Assembly: GCA_930367215.1 (NCBI GenBank)
Contig: OV884059.1
Span: 8,642,945 to 8,706,944 of the forward strand
Direction: 5' to 3'
Length of the DNA stretch: 64,000 nt
DNA from: Pollenia angustigena
Taxonomy: Eukaryota > Arthropoda > Insecta > Diptera > Polleniidae
Shown: in pieces, positions 1-12,200 of the stretch
Numbering within the stretch: the first letter of the stretch is position 1
Layout of the letters: the number at the start of each line of letters is the position of its first letter
Notes under the pieces: generated by a model
What the model saw: the letters and a program-made list of their open reading frames with translations, nothing else
Databases searched by the model: none
What the model was told of the DNA's origin: nothing
Translations under genes and position numbers: made by a program

Positions 1-713
1 CCTGAATAATTCAGGGATGCTTCATAAAAATTGTATGGGCATGCCAAATTTTTCCAACTAGAAAACGCGTGAACACTTTGAATACGGCCAATATAGTTCT
101 TTTTAGCTTTATCGGTAGTTTTTAAAAACGGTCTTTTACAAACGCGAAGTTTGCAACAATTGTTAATGAACAATACAGCACATGTAGTTAACTAAAATAC
201 CTATTACAATAACTTTGGTACAAAAGCTGACCATTGAAAGAGACAAAAAATTAATAAAAAAAATATATATAAAGTTGCCATATAGCAAAACTTTGTACAC
301 CAACAAAGTTCAAAATGTACCCCCTTTAATTTCTCTCCTCCCTCTCGCCATTAAAGTAAGAATCGCAGCGACAAAAATCACACAATGGTAACGGGCACTT
401 TTTCTATTTGCTATTGTTTTGTTTTTGCATATGTGCGTGCATACTATGCATTGCATATATATATGTAATAAGGGGTAACCCCTTGTATAATCTGAAGAAA
501 TGTTAAAACAATTTTGGAGACTGCGCAAGTGTGAAGGCCCAACTATAAAATGCTTAAGTTGGCTAAAGCCATTGTATAATAAACATGTAAATCATGTGTG
601 TCAAATCATATTGTACTTAAGAAAACTTTTTGTTAAGTTTTATGAATCTGTCATTTTCTAAAGCAAAGTGTGAAACTGATTGCACTTTCTGTACGGAATC
701 AAATGTTTTTTTT
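1..713. other. Intergenic AT-rich DNA
   Basis: No convincing gene, exon or terminal inverted repeat seen. The short open frames here lack signal peptides, codon bias or splice context. Confidence 0.6.
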
Positions 714-1816
714 ATACCCTCCACCACAATTTGTTGTGAAGAGGGTATATTAAGTTTGTCATTCCGTGTGAAACTTTTTTATTATTCATCTCAGACCCTG
801 TAAAGTATATATATTCTGGGTCCTTGAGTAATTCTAAGTCGATTAAGCCATGTCTGTCTGTCTGTCCGTCTGTTGAAAACACGCTAACTTTCGAACAACT
901 CAAAAGGAATGAACAAACTTGGTGCCAAAATGCTTGTAGTTATCCTAAGCTGTTTGGGATTGAAATCCAGCAAAATCGGTTCAGTAGGACCAGAGCTATG
1001 AATCAAAATGTGGAACCACCACCTAAAAAAATTGATAATTTTGTTACAAAAAATAACATAAATGCTGGAACAAAGTACGGAATGAGATAATATTTTGCAA
1101 AAATTTGTTTTATTTGACTGGAAATCACGCTATTAAATTTCGTGAAGATCCGTCCATAATTTACCCTAATCCCCATATAAACACTACTCCCGGAAAACAG
1201 TTTAGTACGCCTTAAACCGTAAAAAATAATGCAATCATAACAAATTTTGGCTCGTCACAGTTTAATAGGACTATAAATGATACTGTGAAATTTCGTGAAG
1301 ATCGGTATATAATTTACCCTAGGCCCCATAGAAACCCTACTCCCGGAAACCGGTTTAGCACACCTAAAACCATAATTAATAATGCTATCATAACAGAAAT
1401 TGGTACGTCACAGTTTTAAAGGACTAGAAATAACACTGTGAAATTTCGTGAAGATCGGTACATAATTTACACTAGGCCCCATAGAAACCCTACTCCCGGA
1501 AAACAGTTTAGTACGCCTAAAACCGTAAAAAATAATGCAATCATAACAGAAATTGGTACGTCACAGTTTTAAAGGACTAGAAATGACGCTGTGAAATTTC
1601 GTGATGATCGGTCCATAATTTACCCTAGGCCCCATATAAACCCTACTACCGAAAAACAGTTTAGTCGCCTAAAACCATAATTAATAACAACTCGTCATAG
1701 TTTAAGATAATAATAATAAATAGACATCATACAGATATTACTCCTTAAACATTCGAACTGTCGGTGGATGGCATCAAAGATTCGGCACAGCCGAATATAG
1801 CACTCTAACTTGTTTT
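714..1816 (+). repeat. Dispersed repeat family A, copy 1 (fly interspersed element)
   Basis: Begins ATACCCTCCACC, continues with AAGTATATATATTCTGGGTC and a run of TGTCTGTCTGTCCGTC, and ends GCCGAATATAGCACTC followed by TAACTTGTTTT. Copies at 6350 and 8692 share the same start and, for 8692, the same end. I see no transposase, so it is probably a non-autonomous interspersed repeat. Its class is not decided by sequence alone. The short open frames inside it are not genes. Confidence 0.75.
1135..1740 (+). repeat. Four tandem copies of a 153-bp unit inside repeat A
   Basis: The string AAATTTCGTGAAGATC recurs at about 1135, 1288, 1441 and 1594 (the last with GATGATC), exactly 153 bp apart. Each unit carries TTTACCCTAGGCCCC, CCTACTCCCGGAAA and GTCACAGTTT landmarks. 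It is an internal minisatellite of the element. Confidence 0.85.
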
Positions 1817-1965
1817 ATTATGTTTTTAAATATATGTGACAGCGTTTTTGTTAATTTTTAATAGAAGCTTAAGCAAGCTTATGCATATTATATTTGGGCC
1901 TTAAGATTTTCAGTTGCAAAGAAGAATTTGAGCAGTCCGTAAGTATAACTGCAAAGTAGTTTATA

Positions 1966-2088
1966 ATATCGATGTTGAAACATCGATGTATCGTGTTTCT
2001 TACCGATGTTTTTTAGTATCGATGCTTATCGTGGAAACATCGATTTTTTGAAATATCGATGTTTTTTAGAACGATGTTGCATCCCTAT
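1966..2088. repeat. Cluster of ATCGATGTT motifs
   Basis: ATCGATG or its complement occurs about six times in 120 bp, with GATGTTGCATCCCTATTT at the right edge. Probably a short degenerate repeat. ATCGAT cores resemble DRE-type sites but no gene lies nearby. Confidence 0.5.
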
Positions 2089-2300
2089 TTACATTAAATG
2101 TTCCAAAGAGATTCTGTATGTATGTATGTGAATGTGTGCGAAAAGTAAATACATTTATACATACTGTTTAAATAATTTTTATTAAATTATGCAAATGATT
2201 TTCAATTAAATAAAAATAAATAAATGCGCCCTGCCCTGCGGATGTTCTTTGAAAAAAAACCAAAAACAAACGAAAGTGAAAAATTTTTTTTTGACAATCG

Positions 2301-2534
2301 GGCCTGTTCTGAAAATCACGTGATTTCAAATCACGTGCTTTTGAAATCACGCGTGTAATTTTGTGTTGTTCTGAAAGTCATTCCGTTTTTGTGTTTCTCG
2401 GTGTGCTTTCGGCAATTGAAGATTACACCAAAACACACAAAAACGGGACACTAAAAAATAACACGTGTGAGTTTAGTAGACACATGTGATTTGAAATCAC
2501 GTTATTTGAGTTAAAGAGATTTTCAGAACAGGCC
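2301..2534. mobile_element. MITE, family C (234 bp)
   Basis: Terminal inverted repeats GGCCTGTTCTGAAAATC (2301-2317) and its perfect complement (2518-2534). The interior is rich in CACGTGATTTGAAATCACG palindromes. No coding capacity. A shorter related fragment lies near 54207. Confidence 0.85.
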
Positions 2535-2955
2535 TGTAAGTCAGTTTTTTTTTTGTTGTTTAACTTTTAAAAAAGCAGATGTGTTCTATTAAAATTGTTC
2601 TTTAATATACAGTTTGTCAAACAATTCTTTTTAAAATATAAAATTTTATTAAACATAAAATCAGTAACATCTTTATTTGTTTTTAAAAATGAATTTTTAA
2701 AACAAATAAAGTATAATTAACTTATGTATTTGTGGGGTAAAACACGTTCGCATGCAAATGACATGGAGAATAATGAATTGGAGAAATATTTTTAAAGGGA
2801 ATGTCGAACAATCAACAATTAAAATACTTAAAAAATACTACGAAAAAACGTAAATTTGTGTACAACGTTTCGATTTTTGAGTTGGTTTGACAGCGACTGT
2901 TAACACTTAATGAATCAGAATTAAAAGCAACAGTTTATTTTTTTTTAATGACAAA

Positions 2956-3325
2956 CCCTGCAAATAATAGAACCAGTCCAAATACGCGTGTAAAGTGTAG
3001 TCCACAAGGGACCAGGACTAGTCCAAAACTAACCCAAACGTATGGAAAAAACATCTATTTAACATAACGATGTCCTAGGGGAGGACCATATAACCCACAT
3101 TTGGACTACTAAGGAGTAGTTTTAAAACAACTCCATGGTAAACACAAGAGGATTAGTTTTAAAGTCGTTTAAAAACAAAGGCACGTCGTTAAAAAACGAA
3201 GACATGTCGTCTCACTGCAAACACTTTTAAACAATGACAAGGTTCATGCTGGCATTACATCGGACCAGTCCATGGAGTAGTCCATTTTATCAAAATGGAT
3301 CGGGTGGTCCAAATTTATTTGCAGG
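2956..3325 (+). mobile_element. MITE, family D, copy 1
   Basis: About 370 bp bounded by CCCTGCAAATAAT and TTATTTGCAGG. The same interior landmarks (AACCCAAACGTATGG, CGATGTCCTAGG, ACGAAGACATGTCG) occur in copies at 5885-6255 (opposite strand) and 52525-52878 (same strand). Non-coding. Confidence 0.85.
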
Positions 3326-3582
3326 AAATAAAGAAGTGGAAGAAATGGCAGTTTTTCTACTTTGACTGCAGTTTTTTAAACGCTGGATAAAATTGTGTTT
3401 CGTGCATCAGTTCAGCCATTTCACTCGTTCCCATGCGACAATTTCGAGCCGGATGAGAGGTGGAATAGTCACGAGAGCACATAAACTGCTTAAAGCGAAC
3501 ATCGCTCTAGGATTAAATGGCATCGACTGACGTTTTAAATTGTAAAATAATTTCGAAGGCATTTTTAGTAGTATTTGGGCAA
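3326..3582. other. Spacer between MITE D and a foldback arm
   Basis: No supported gene. A minus-strand open frame (3407-3676) crosses into the foldback arm and has no recognisable domain, so I do not call it. Confidence 0.4.
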
Positions 3583-3796
3583 AACTTAAATGTGTCGTAT
3601 TTACTGAAAGCCCTGGGGGCAAATTACGGCATTCGATATCGATCGAAATTTCCATTTTAATTGTATCGTTCGTCATTTTAAATCACCGTGCTTTCAGAAC
3701 TTGCCAGTTAACAAAAGTCTTTTGTTATGTTTGCTCATGCCTCAAAAGGAACGTGTGTGAAGATAAATATGAAAAGTTAAATAAATTTTTTTTAAA

Positions 3797-3871
3797 TATC
3801 GCATGCGATAAAAAAATATATTAAAAATATCGCATGCGATAAAAAATATATAAAAAATATCGCATGCGATA
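3797..3871. repeat. Triplicated palindrome TATCGCATGCGATA
   Basis: Three copies of a perfect 14-bp palindrome at 3797, 3828 and 3858, about 30 bp apart in A/T spacers. Two further versions lie in the opposite foldback arm near 4779 and 4810. Confidence 0.85.
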
Positions 3872-3959
3872 AAAAATCTTAGAGAAAATACTACTATTTA
3901 CACGAAATTTTAAAATTTTTATGAAAAATCAATCAGTTTTATTTAACATTAAAAACTAA

Positions 3960-4468
3960 AGCCTAGTACTCTGTTCAAATTTGTGAAAAATGTTTAGCAA
4001 CATTGATTATTCCACACGAAAATTTTGGCATTTATCAATGTTACCAATCTTGCGAGTTTGTACAATTTGACGTTTTTATTCCTTCAAAGTATGTTACATT
4101 GTTTCGTGTATGTAAACAAACGCCACATGTATTTAACTAAAATTATTTTTTTTTTTAATAAAAAATTTAATAAAAAAAAGTAAATATGAATAAAAAACTG
4201 TTACCGATTGTGTTATTTTAATTTTTTATTTCTTTTTTAATATTAAGTTCATACTTTTTTGCTTTTGCTTAAAATTCCACGTGAAATAAAGGCAGCTTAC
4301 ATTATTTCGCAGTTGTAAAAAAAATGTTGCCAGAAACATTTCGGTACTTTTTCACAAAATAAACAGAGTACAACTCCATCAACATTATTTCATAGATATT
4401 CCGCACAAGTTTTTTTCATATGCATTTTGACAGCATTTCACGTGAAATGTTGAACAGAGTACCAGGCT
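3960..4468. mobile_element. Family B inverted-repeat element, copy 1 (509 bp)
   Basis: Ends AGCCTAGTACTCTGTTCAAA and the complement TTGAACAGAGTACCAGGCT. A subterminal TTTCACGTGAAAT-type motif is also present. A larger copy is at 6640-7656. The flanking triplets TAA and TTA do not make a clean target duplication. Non-coding. Confidence 0.75.
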
Positions 4469-5038
4469 TTATGTGATATTTTATTACGTCTTTATATTAA
4501 AATGTATGATGTTTGAAAAAAATATGACTAAGAGTGAAATTCTTATGAAAGTGCTCTGTGAGGGATATGGCCACCATGTCCAAATCCTTCGATCTCAGGT
4601 TATCAAAGCTAATGGAAAATGAGGATATGATGTTATTTTTATCAAATACCATAAATTTTAATACAAAGAGACTAATAAAATATCAAATTAGTTTTTAATG
4701 TTAAATAAAAATGGTTGATATTTCATAAAAACTTTAAAATTTCGTGTAAATAGGTGTATTTCCTTTATAATATTTTTTTATCGCATGCAATATTTTTAAT
4801 ATAATTTTTTATCGCATGCGATATTTAAAAAAAATTAATTTAACTTTTCATATTTATCTTCACACACGTTGCTTCTGAGGCATAAGCACACATAGGAAAA
4901 GACGTTTGCTAACTGGCAAGTTCTGAAACCACGGTGATTTCAAATAACGAACGCTACAATTAAAATTGACATTACCGATCGATATCGAATGCCGTAATTT
5001 GCCCCCTAGTCGTTTAGTAAATACGACACATTTAAGTT

Positions 5039-5884
5039 AAGTCTTATCATATTTATGTTCACACACGCTCAAAAGGATTCATATTATAACATTTAATTTC
5101 AGTCCAAAAATCGTCACATTTGTCATCAATTTTTAATAAATGTAACGAGCCACATCTGTATTTCTCACATCGTAAAATTTCTCACATGAAGTGTGAAACA
5201 AAAAAATTCCATCGTTTCTCGATTTGTGAGATAAAAAAGTTTTTCTGTATTTGAATGTCATACAAGGTGGTCTTGGCTTGCTATGTAAGCAACAGCTGAT
5301 AACTAACCATATGTCAAAATGATGTGCTTTTTCTTGACATCTTTTTTTAAAATTTGTGTGTTTGCGCACAGCTAATTTGTTTACTACAGCGTTGTATTAT
5401 TTTACAGTGTTGTATCCGTTTTTGAAATAAGAACACCTTGTATGAATTCGTTTTGACTGATTCTGTTCTTTCTGGCTTATTTCCAGTAATTTATTGTCAG
5501 ATGCAAGCGAAACGTCAAAAAAAAAATAAAACAAAGAAATAAATAATAATAATAAAAAATCTAAATTACAAAATATATCAGTTGTGTTCTATTTATTGTG
5601 ATCATTTAAATTCTTTCTTTTTTCCGTTCAGATAAAAAAAAAAAATAGTTTACAAACGCATTTAAAATTTTTAAATATCTGTAGTTTTTAAAATTTCGTT
5701 CTTTTTGCACTAATTTGAAATGTGACTTATTTTGACAGCTCTTGTGAGAAACTTTTCGTAAAATTTTGCTACAGATGCACTTTTTCTCGCATCCTTCCCA
5801 TAATTGTTGGAATTAAATTTAAATGACATACAATTCTCGGAAAGTAAAGATATTAAAACACTTGTGTGAGTAAAAACATTATTT
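5039..5884. other. Intergenic DNA with a small MITE-like hairpin
   Basis: Contains a hairpin-ended segment (about 5258-5443) with CATACAAGGTGGTCTTG and a complementary AAGAACACCTTGTATG. Otherwise AT-rich spacer without a supported gene. Confidence 0.45.
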
Positions 5885-6255
5885 CCCTGCAAATAATATT
5901 GGACCACCCGATCCATTTTGATAAAATGGACTACTCCATGGACTGATCCGATGTAATGCAAGCATGAACCTTGTCATTGTTTAAAAGTGTTTGCAGTGAG
6001 ACGACATGTCTTCGTTTTTTAACGACGTGCCTTTGTTTTTAAACGACTTTAAAACTAATCCTCTTGTGTTTACCAAGGAGTTGTTTTAAAACTACTCCTT
6101 AGTAGTCCAAAGGTGGGTTATATGGTCCTCCCCTAGGACATCGTAATGTTAAATAGATGTTTTTTCCATACGTTTGGGTTACTTTTGGACTAGTCCTAGT
6201 CCCTTGTGGGCTACTCTTTACACGCGTGTTTGGACTGGTCCTATTATTTGCAGGG
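5885..6255 (-). mobile_element. MITE, family D, copy 2 (inverted)
   Basis: Reverse complement of the 2956-3325 copy, bounded by CCCTGCAAATAAT and ATTATTTGCAGGG. With copy 1 it forms the outer pair of a nested inverted structure. Confidence 0.85.
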
Positions 6256-6639
6256 TTGTTTTATTTCTCACTGTTTCTGCTGCAATTCACTCGTTTCATG
6301 CGAAATAGTTTACGATGCCAAAAATATAGAAACGGGCTACTCTGGTTTATTATACCCTTCACCGAAGGTAAGAGGGTATATATAACTTTGTCATTCCGTT
6401 TGTATGTTCCACAATATTGATCCTACACCCTATAAAGTATATATATTCTGGGTCCTTATGAAAAGCGAAGTTCAAATCCGGTTGTCCGTGTGTATGTTGA
6501 AATGGGTTTTCCGAAAACCCCAGAAATGATGTAGACTAGGTTGATGTATATTTATGTCACATATACTCCGTTTAAGTTTGCTATGGAAATTCAGCCAGGT
6601 CCAAAAATGACGGAGATATGAGCAAAAAACCACGACTAC

Positions 6640-7656
6640 AGCCTGGTACTCTGTTCAGCATTTCGTGCGAAATGTTTTCAAACTCAATATAAAAAAAATT
6701 TCTGTGAAATACAAACGAAAAAATGTTGATAGAGTTGTACTCTGTTTATATACGAAAAACATGCGAAATGTTTCCAGCAACATTTTTATTTTTCGTGCGA
6801 AACAAGTGCAGCTCCTTTTATTTCGCACGGAATTTTAAGCAATAACTAATCATTTTTTGTAATTTTTTATTTGGTTTTTGTAAAGTGGAGTTTATAACAA
6901 GCGTTTCAGAAATAAAAATGTAGAAAAGTGCAAAAATTAACAATCAATGAAATTTTTTTGGTTTTTACTATAGAAAATAATTAAAATAAAATTGTTTTAC
7001 TTTTTTTAATGACATTTTTCAAAACACATGGTTTTGTCATAGATGGGGGTAGTGCACTTGTTTAAAATTATTGTAATAATTTTGTTAATGTTAAGTGATG
7101 AACTAAAAATTTTCAATCTTACTACACATAAGTGACTTTAATGTTAAAACATTTTGTGATAAAAAAATAGTTTGATTTAAAATCAAGCAATCATCAGTTT
7201 ATTGCAATTTTTTTCTTCACTTATTTGACTAACATTTTTGCACACAATTTAAAATACAAAACTTGTGTTTGCATGATTCAATCTAAGAATTATTCCGTTA
7301 TTGACAGAATTTCATTTAGTTTAATTTTCTATAATTAGGCATATCATCGGAAAAATCAAAAATGCAAGTACAAAATTAAATTTTTTTAAATTTTAGTGAT
7401 ATTATGTTTTCGTACAGCTTTTTGATTGCAAGGTACAAATTTGTAAACAATAATTTATTGCCGTTTTATTTAGTGAGAGTGCAATGTTGATTTAAGTCAA
7501 CCTTTATTGTACTACCCCCATCTATGGTTTTTGCTTACATTCAAAAATAATGTTGCATACTTGCAGGATAGATAACATTGATACATGAAAAAATTTTCGT
7601 GTGAAATAATCAATGTTGCTCAACATTTTTCGCAGGTTCGAACAGAGTACTAGGCT
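6640..7656. mobile_element. Family B inverted-repeat element, copy 2 (1017 bp)
   Basis: Ends AGCCTGGTACTCTGTTCA and the complement GAACAGAGTACTAGGCT. It is flanked on both sides by TAC (6637-6639 and 7657-7659), a possible 3-bp target duplication. It splits repeat A. No transposase frame found. Confidence 0.75.
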
Positions 7657-8432
7657 TACCTCTAAATTTTTCCAAAAATTCCTTTTTGTTGTTGTATTTT
7701 TTTATTTCCGTATATCTTGAGAACGGCAAAAGCCAAAGTTTCCAAATTAGGTACACACATTAAAGTTGCCAATACACACCATCCTACAAAATGTGGGCGG
7801 GATTGGAGAAGTGGGCGTGGTACCTCCCGTACAAAAAAAAAATTAAAAATTGTATACAAACCTAAATTTTAGGGCTGCCATATGTCCTATGGATATGACT
7901 TATATATCAAAATATCGGAATTTTTTAGTAGAACATATTTTACAAAAAACTCCGGAAGTCGGTTCAGATACAAAAAAGTTATGACCAAAATACCCAACTT
8001 TCGGGAACCATAGATCTCCCCGAGTCCAAGCTTTATAACTAAAGTAAATGGTAAATTTCTTCTTCAACACGTCGGTATATAAATCTGCCAAATCGGTTAA
8101 AAAATAGCTGAGTTATAACCGAAATACTGAATCCCCAAAAATTACTCTTTTTTTTATAATTAACTTTGTTAAAATATATGTATACAAGTATATATAAATG
8201 TTTATATATAAATATAACTTAAGTAAATGGTAAAATTATTCCTTAAAACGTCGGTATATAAAAATATCAAATCGGTTAGACAATGGGTAATTTATGAGCA
8301 AAATACTCCAAAAATGGGCTAAAAACATCAAAATTTTTATAAAAACCTAAATTTTAGGGCTGCCATATGTCCTATGTATATGACTTATATACCAAAATGT
8401 CGGAAATTTGTATGAGTTATAACCGAAATACT

Positions 8433-8665
8433 GGGGTCTAATCACCGCATACGATATCGAGCAAAATTCATCGAAATTATTTATTTTGGTATCTTGAAAC
8501 TCGATATCGAATGAAATGTATTGAATTTGAAATAATAGCATTCGACATCGAGTAACTCGACATTACATTTATCGAGTTTTCATTCGACAAGCCAGTGTCT
8601 ATAGTATGCAAAAAAATTCAATAGTTTATTCGATACGATAGTATCGAATGCGGTGATTAGGCCCC
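8433..8665. mobile_element. MITE, family E, nested in repeat A (233 bp)
   Basis: Terminal inverted repeats GGGGTCTAATCACCGCAT and the complement ATGCGGTGATTAGGCCCC. The flanks (GAAATACT / TGAATTCCCGAAAATTACTC) match an uninterrupted stretch of repeat A near 8122-8150, which serves as a paralogous empty site. Related ends occur at 37997, 59231 and 59565. Confidence 0.8.
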
Positions 8666-8939
8666 TGAATTCCCGAAAATTACTCTTTTTATACCCTTCA
8701 CCGAAGGTAAAAAAGGTATTTATAACTGTAATTTCTACTATATTGATCCTACACCCTATAAAGTATATATATTCTGGGCCCTTGTGAAAAGCGAAGTTCA
8801 AAACCGGTTGTCTCTTATTAAAAAAAAATTATTTGCCAGTTTTATTTAGTTTTTGTCTAGTTGCTCTGTATTCTGCAACTAGAAGGGTGAAGGGTATATA
8901 AGATTCGGCATAGCCGAATATAGCACTCTTACTTGTTTT

Positions 8940-9264
8940 TTCTCGATTGGTAATTTTTTGCAATAACATTTTTTTATATATATTTAAAAAAAAAAAAATC
9001 AAAAATGCACTTATATATTAATGACTTTATTAACTGTTTTTTTTTTTTTTTTTTTTTTAGTTTCTTGCTAAAATATTTTTACAAAGTGTTAAAAATAAGG
9101 AAATGATTTTTTGATTATATAGTAAAATCCTTGGTAAATTGACACTGGGCAATACCGGGTACTAAGATAAGCTAAAATTATATAATTAAGGTTATGTTAT
9201 CTTTTTTTAGACTGTTGGGTTGTTTCGGTAAGGAACTGGTATCTGCAATTTATTCAAGTGCCTA
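8940..9264. other. 3' flank of the FPL-repeat gene
   Basis: AT-rich spacer with a long T tract at about 9040-9058. No other feature is supported. Confidence 0.5.
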
Positions 9265-12200
9265 TTACATTATATTGCGTAACAGCACTGTTGGATTTGC
9301 AATGACATTATCTTCAGCATCAGTTAAAGGGAAACCAATTATTTTTAAACCTTCAACCACAGAAATAAGAAAATCATTCAAGGACGTTATAACTTTATCA
9401 GCAGCATCTATTAGAGGAAACTTTACAGCTTTTTGCAGTATGGCATTAATTAAAATTAGTGGATCACTTAATACTTTTCCTACTGCATCTATTATAGGAA
9501 ATATAAAAGCTGTCAGTACGACTTCCAAAAAATTCAATAAGCTGGTTATAATAAGTCCTGCGCTGTTCTTTATAGGCAAAGTTACACTTTCCAAAACATT
9601 TAATATACGTTGCAAAAGAGACAGGATATTATCCGGAGTTCCGATTGGTAAATTAGTTGAGGGCAGATTAGGTATTCCTAATCTTCCATCAAGTAGTGCG
9701 CTCAAAAAATCAAGTATATTTTTAAAAACTCTGTCAGCTGAGTCTCTTATGGGGGGCTTTAATAAAGAACTTAAAATTTGTTCCAATAAAGCAGCAGGAT
9801 TAGCTAAAACTAGTCCAGTAGCAGTATTTTGTAACGGAAAGAATAAAGATTGCAAAAATCCAATAAGTAATGTAAGCAAAAGCTGGTCCTGGTTAAGGAT
9901 AATTGAACCCCCGACAGTCGTTAGAGGATATACCAGGCGCGATATCAGATAAGCCAAGAGACTTGGAAAGTCTGGAAATAATATTCCAGTAGCATCCGTT
10001 AAAGGAAAGGGTAAAGATCCTGTTAGCAAAAATGTTATTAAATTTACTGCGGTGTTTATAACTATTGTTACACCCTTTAAAGGAAACGTAATGCCTTTTA
10101 TTAAAGCATTTAAGAATGCTTTTATATTTGCGAAAATTTGTTCACTTCCATCGGTTATTGGGAATAATGGTTGATTCAAGCCAGCAATTAGAAAAGCTTG
10201 CCATGCAGCATTTATATTAGGAAGAATTGTTCCGAAGTTATCTGTCAGGCCAATTACAAAATTTAGTATGGCACTTATTATTCCATTCAAATTAGGTATT
10301 ATAAAGCCTACATCATCAGTTACGGGAAAGCTCACTTTGCTATTTAGCGCAATGCCAAGTAAAGCTGCTACAATATCAATCAGTTTTCCCAGCAAGGCAG
10401 CTTCAAGTTCGGTTTTAGTCAATATAATATTACCAATTAAATCAATTAGGGGAAACACCAAATTTTTAAAAACCCCATCATAAAATTTTTCCAGAAAATC
10501 CTCTTTACTGAGAATTTGTAGACCAACTGAATCGACAAGAGGAAATGTAACCATGTCTAGAAGATTCTCATCTAATAAAGCTTCAGTTAAGGCATCCTTG
10601 ATTTTGAGAAAAGACTCCAGAGGTATGCCTAGAAAGCGATATCCATTATCAATAAAACCCTCAACAAGAGTCACTTCATCCGTTAGAAAACTAATTATAT
10701 CAGCAGGCAATTGAACGACTACTACGGAGAAAAAAAATTATTTTGTAAAATCCTATAAACTTTTTTACAATGTTACACTTACCATCAACAACATCACCAA
10801 TTAAATCTTTATTTGAATATTGTGCGAAAGAAAGTTAAAAGAAATAAATTAAAACTTGGTTAATGTTTGAATGATAAAAAAATTAAAAAGAAAGTATAGT
10901 CGGTCAAGTCCGAGCATATGATAACCTACACCACAGTACACAAAACTAATTTTTCGAGACTGTATCCTATTTGGTACCCATGGGCGGGCAACCATGGATC
11001 CTCTAGAACAAAATTATGCGCTTAGATTTAAGTAAAAGTTTTTTTTTTTTTGCCAAATATTATTTAGATATCAAAGTTTTTCTTGGGATTCAAAAATTAA
11101 TTATCAAGGTTTCGTTATAATGTGCTTAATTCCCATTTCATACTATTGACAAACCGAAGTTTATTGTTGATGGGATAAGCTATTCCTATGCGCATTTCAC
11201 TGGTTGCTTATGGCAGATCGTCAGGAAACTTCATCCAAAGATTTTAGAAAAACTAAAGATATTATACAAATTGATATTGATATTGTTACAAGTAAAACTG
11301 GGGCCTAGAATTCTTAATCGTTTAACAGTTTTATTTGTATTATATCTTTAGTTTTTCTAAAATCTTTGGATGAAGTTTACTGACGATCTGGCCTAAGCAA
11401 CCAGTGAAATGCGCATAGGAATAGCTCTGTACCAAATTTCATCAAATTATCTCCAAAATTATGACCTGTGGTTTGCGCACAAGGTCAACATGAACTGCCA
11501 TCCGGCCTTACGGACGGACATTGTAGGATCGATTAAAAAAGAGATTTCTAATGCCCAGAACAGATGGTGAAAGGCAACTGGAGCATTTAATTATTTATTG
11601 AGTTTCATTTGAGATTATACCATAGAATGCTTTGAGGGACGACCGCACATGACACGACCATTTTGAAACGGATTGGAAATCAGACGCATTAAAACCGGCT
11701 TGAAACGTCTTTGCGTTTTATCATTTCATCTTGCGTTTCATCATCTGTTCTGGACCTAAGTCCAAAATTTTAAGGTGTAACAAACATCAGCATAAACGCA
11801 TAACACATAACATAAAAAATTACTTATGTTAAAGAAAATAATAATAAAATATTACTTAATATAAAAATAAGAAAAAAACGTCGAAATTTTGCAAAGATCT
11901 GTAAAATCTTAAGAAAAAGCGGATTATTTCCGTGGATTTAGTTTTTTTTTTTTATTAAATACAAAAATTTAAAGAAAATATATGTATCTCATCAATTATT
12001 CCCTGATAAAAACATAAAATTTTCAATTGGGGATTTTTCTACTCAAACTGGGAATTTGTTAAAATGCCAAATTCTGCATGAGAATTTTTCTGTAATTGAA
12101 TAGTGAAGCTTAAATATCGTTTTTTATAATTCCCAGTTAAATAAAAAAAATCCCGTTTTGGGGCTTTTGAAAAATTTAGTGGGAATTTTGTTAAAATAAT

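Larger units (their letters stand above)
3583..5038. mobile_element. Foldback element with ~350-375 bp inverted arms
   Basis: Left arm 3583-3959 and right arm 4688-5038 are imperfect reverse complements. Matching pairs include AACTTAAATGTGTCGTAT at 3583 with its complement at 5021-5038, GATAAATATGAAAAGTTAA, and the TATCGCATGCGATA palindromes. The loop holds a family B element (3960-4468). The structure sits between oppositely oriented MITE D copies. No transposase seen. Confidence 0.75.
6350..8939 (+). repeat. Composite of dispersed repeat family A, interrupted by two insertions
   Basis: ATACCCTTCACCGAAGGTAA starts at about 6352 and again at about 8692; the right end at 8939 has GCCGAATATAGCACTC. 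The interior repeats AACCTAAATTTTAGGGCTGC at about 7859 and 8344. It is broken by a family B element (6640-7656) and a MITE E (8433-8665). No coding sequence is supported; the minus-strand frames at 7662-8801 are repeat shadows. Confidence 0.7.

Noticed and set aside
824..1090. 88-aa plus frame and its neighbours in repeat A
   Set aside because: They fall inside a dispersed repeat, with a TGTCTGTC run typical of that repeat, not coding.
3797..3871. Regularly spaced palindromes that could suggest a CRISPR array
   Set aside because: Eukaryotic context, only three short palindromes in A/T spacers, and mirrored in a foldback arm.
6157..6420. 87-aa hydrophobic frame that looks like a membrane protein
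   Set aside because: It spans the end of MITE D and the start of repeat A; the hydrophobicity comes from T-rich DNA.
7660..8801. Series of short minus-strand frames
   Set aside because: They repeat with the internal duplications of repeat A and cross element borders.
9194..9952. 252-aa plus-strand open frame
   Set aside because: It is the antisense of the FPL-repeat exon; no signal peptide, and the minus strand has a clear spliced model.
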